Source: Polaribacter sp. Z022
Lineage (GTDB): Bacteria > Bacteroidota > Bacteroidia > Flavobacteriales > Flavobacteriaceae
Assembly: GCF_023555495.1 (NCBI RefSeq)
Contig: NZ_JALCZO010000002.1
Coordinates: forward strand, 558,001-622,000
DNA length: 64,000 nt
Reading direction: 5' to 3'
The position numbers and the translations under genes are program-made. Below, one piece after another: positions 62,204-64,000 of this stretch; the first letter of the stretch is position 1, and each line of letters opens with the position of its first letter. Under the pieces are notes generated by a model, which was not told the origin of the DNA, searched no databases, and saw only the letters and a list, made by a program, of their open reading frames with translations.

Positions 62204-62235
62204 AAAATTAAAAAGGAATAGATTTCCTATATTGT

Positions 62236-62273
62236 AACCGTTCAAAAAAAATATTTTTTTGAACGGTTTTTTT
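62236..62273. terminator. Strong terminator after the M48 protease gene
   Basis: Perfect 15-bp stem AACCGTTCAAAAAAA with its complement around a 3-base loop, followed by T7. Being symmetric, it could act on both strands, but only the plus strand has a gene ending here. Confidence 0.9.
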
Positions 62274-62287
62274 ATAAAATAAATTCT

Positions 62288-63595
62288 ATGTTAAAAATTG
62301 GAGATAAAAAATTAATTAATGCTTGGGCATTTTATGATTGGGCAAATTCTGTGTATTCATTAGTAATTAGTACTGCTGTTTTTCCTATTTATTATGCAGG
62401 TTTAACTGCTTCTGAAGGTTTTGCTAATGCAGAAGGAAAGATTTCTTTTTTAGGAACTTTATGGACGCCAACTACATTATATAATTATGCGTTAGCTTTT
62501 TCTTTTTTAGTTGTAGCTTTAATTTCGCCAATGTTATCTGGTATTGCAGATTATGCTGGAAATAAGAAAAAATTTTTAAAAGGATTTTGTTTATTGGGTT
62601 CTTTGTCTGTAATGAGTTTATTCTTTTTTACGGGAAAAGAAACGCTTTGGGTAGGAATACTTTTTACAATTTTAGCTAGTATTGGTTTTTGGGGAAGTAT
62701 TGTTTTTTATAATGCTTATTTGCCTGAAGTTGCACATCCAGAGCAACAAGATAATGTAAGTGCTAAAGGATTTATGCTTGGTTATTCAGGATCAATTTTA
62801 TTGTTACTCTTATGTTTGGTTTTGATAGAAACTAAAGTTTTTGGTATGTATGATAAACAATTTGGTTCACAAATTTCTTTTGTTTTAGTAGGTTTATGGT
62901 GGTTAGGTTTTGCACAAATTACGTATGCAAAATTACCAAATGAAGAAAAACAATCTTTACCTAAAGATAATTATTTTACTAAAGGATTAAAAGAAATTCA
63001 AAAAGTAGCAAAAGAATTATTTGCTTATAGAGAGTTAAAAATATTTTTAATTTCATTCTTTTTATTAAGTATTGGTGTGCAAACTATTATTTTAATGGCA
63101 GGTATTTTTGGAACCATTTTAGGATTAGCAACATTAAATTTAATAGCTACAATTTTATTGGTACAATTTGTTGGTATTTTAGGTGCTTTTATTTTTTCTA
63201 GACTTTCTAATAAAATTGGAAATATTAAAACATTAAAAATTACAATAGCAATTTGGGGTTTAGTGTGTTTTATTGGTTTTAACCTCACAAAAGATACACC
63301 TAATATAGAAATGTATTTTTACATTCTTGGAGGCTTAATTGGTTTAGTAATGGGAGCAATACAATCATTGGCTAGGTCTACGTATTCTAAATTATTACCA
63401 AAAACAGAAGATAATGCATCTTATTTTAGCTTTTTTGATGTTACAGAAAAAATAGCTTTAGTTGTTGGTATGGTTACTTTTGGAGCTTTAAATTCAATTT
63501 TATCTATACAATCTAGTGTATTAGCATTGGCTATTTTTTTCTTAGCTGCTTTTCTTAGTATTAGTAGAATTAAGAAGACAAAATATGTGCATTAA
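62288..63595 (+). CDS. MFS transporter of the UMF1/Atg22-like family
   Basis: 435 residues with about twelve membrane helices. Family features: INAWAFYDWANSVYSLVISTAVFPIYYAG at the N-terminus (the AWxxYDWANSxY motif of UMF1 and Atg22-like proteins), VVALISPMLSGIADYAGNKKKFLKGFC (the MFS loop 2-3), GSIVFYNAYLPEVAHPEQQDNVSAKGFMLGYSGS and GAIQSLARSTYSKLLPKTEDNASYFSFFDVTEK. Substrates of the family are little known; amino-acid export is known for the fungal homologue. It is followed by a shared terminator. Confidence 0.9.
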   Translation: MLKIGDKKLINAWAFYDWANSVYSLVISTAVFPIYYAGLTASEGFANAEGKISFLGTLWTPTTLYNYALAFSFLVVALISPMLSGIADYAGNKKKFLKGFCLLGSLSVMSLFFFTGKETLWVGILFTILASIGFWGSIVFYNAYLPEVAHPEQQDNVSAKGFMLGYSGSILLLLLCLVLIETKVFGMYDKQFGSQISFVLVGLWWLGFAQITYAKLPNEEKQSLPKDNYFTKGLKEIQKVAKELFAYRELKIFLISFFLLSIGVQTIILMAGIFGTILGLATLNLIATILLVQFVGILGAFIFSRLSNKIGNIKTLKITIAIWGLVCFIGFNLTKDTPNIEMYFYILGGLIGLVMGAIQSLARSTYSKLLPKTEDNASYFSFFDVTEKIALVVGMVTFGALNSILSIQSSVLALAIFFLAAFLSISRIKKTKYVH

Positions 63596-63598
63596 AAA

Positions 63599-63625
63599 AA
63601 AAGAGTTGCAATTAGCAACTCTTCT
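63599..63625. terminator. Bidirectional terminator at 63.6 kb
   Basis: Stem AAGAGTTGC/GCAACTCTT with a 5-base loop, flanked by A and T runs. It ends the MFS gene on the plus strand and the receptor gene on the minus strand. Confidence 0.85.
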
Positions 63626-63633
63626 TTTTGATG

Positions 63634-64000
63634 TTATATATTAAAATTAATTCCTAGTACAATATTTCTTCCTTGATTTAAAATTCCATCAGATTTTAAC
63701 CTAGAAAGATGATTTATATATTTTTTATTCAATATATTATTTGCGCTTAAATTAGCGTTAAACTTTATATTTTTTAAAGTAATATCTCCTCCTAATCCTA
63801 AGTTTATTATGTTGTAACCTGGTGATTCAGTTTCATAGATTCCAACATTATTTTGCTTAAAAGTACTTTCTAATGTTAAAGAACTATATCCTTTTTGCAA
63901 CCAATTAGCTATGTTAAATTCTGATCTAAAAGTATTTTTCCAAGTATTTGCAGGAATTAAAGGTAAATAATTTCCATTATCTTGTTTACCAACTACGGTT
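63634..64000 (-). CDS. TonB-dependent receptor, C-terminal part (starts outside window)
   Basis: The frame stays open to the window edge, giving 121 residues in view ending IVLGINFNI, a typical outer-membrane barrel end with a terminal aromatic near the stop. It includes ANTWKNTFRSEFNIANWLQKGYSSLTLESTFKQNN, FNLGLGGDITLKNIKFNANLSANNILNKKYINHLSRLKSDGILNQGRNI; the N-x-L-N-K-x-Y-x-x-H pattern is characteristic of receptor barrel ends. I extend beyond the internal Met at 63900 because the upstream frame (GNYLPLIPANTW) is clearly barrel sequence. Ligand unknown. Confidence 0.85.
   Translation of the reverse strand, partial: TVVGKQDNGNYLPLIPANTWKNTFRSEFNIANWLQKGYSSLTLESTFKQNNVGIYETESPGYNIINLGLGGDITLKNIKFNANLSANNILNKKYINHLSRLKSDGILNQGRNIVLGINFNI

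Noticed and set aside
1..64000. CRISPR arrays, tRNA or rRNA genes, insertion sequences
   Set aside because: I saw no evenly spaced direct repeats with unique spacers, no cloverleaf-type sequence and no transposase-like protein; a tRNA scan would be needed to be sure of the RNA genes.

Overview
The window looks like chromosome of a marine, pigmented Flavobacteriaceae bacterium (Polaribacter-like; genus inferred, not tested). The evidence is very low GC with AT-rich codons, near-exclusive TAA stops, Bacteroidota-type -7 elements (TAnnTTTG), TonB-dependent receptors, a type IX secretion (T9SS) sorting domain, a carotenoid cluster with photolyase, and intergenic repeat families of a kind I recall from flavobacterial genomes. 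I saw no rRNA, tRNA, insertion sequence, integrase, prophage structural gene or CRISPR array.

Layout. 1-5.0 kb (minus): secA (C-terminus off the window), a DUF2795 protein, a corrinoid adenosyltransferase and a methyltransferase. 5.1-8.4 kb (plus): an export lipoprotein and a BY-kinase with a Tyr-Gly tail, a two-gene polysaccharide export unit. 8.5-15.1 kb (mostly minus): guanine deaminase, fumC, a small membrane protein, an outer-membrane receptor, arsC-like, prfB. 15.2-18.6 kb (plus): a zinc metalloprotease and threonine aldolase. 18.6-20.3 kb (minus): ECF sigma factor, membrane protein, outer-membrane protein. 20.4-27.0 kb (plus): a light-response block with a CarH-like B12 regulator, crtI, crtB, crtZ, fused lycopene cyclase, a broken tspO, an SRPBCC protein and photolyase. 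A perfect 16-bp inverted repeat surrounds the crtI promoter. 27.0-30.0 kb: two hydrolases (minus), then a phosphoesterase lipoprotein and an exported protein (plus). 30.1-41.3 kb (minus): eleven arginine and proline biosynthesis genes, interrupted by repeats.

41.9-45.8 kb (plus): a DUF2141 protein, a LytS-type kinase with a fused 2TM domain, four tandem 2TM proteins and a LytTR response regulator. Upstream lie direct repeats that fit the LytTR binding pattern. 46.0-48.7 kb: HerA-like ATPase, lipoprotein, cupin. 48.7-52.8 kb (minus): TIGR02206 membrane protein, folD, ffh, a small membrane protein, a DinB-like protein. 52.9-59.0 kb (minus): six exported proteins of unknown function with shared modules, one with a T9SS sorting domain and two with a tail-fibre-like C-terminus. 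59.2-64 kb: YfcC-type transporter, MsrB, M48 protease, MFS transporter, and the C-terminus of a TonB-dependent receptor.

The best candidates for something little described are the CarH/crt/tspO/photolyase block with its inverted-repeat operator, the LytS-2TM-LytTR array with its upstream direct repeats, and the modular surface-protein cluster at 52.9-59.0 kb.
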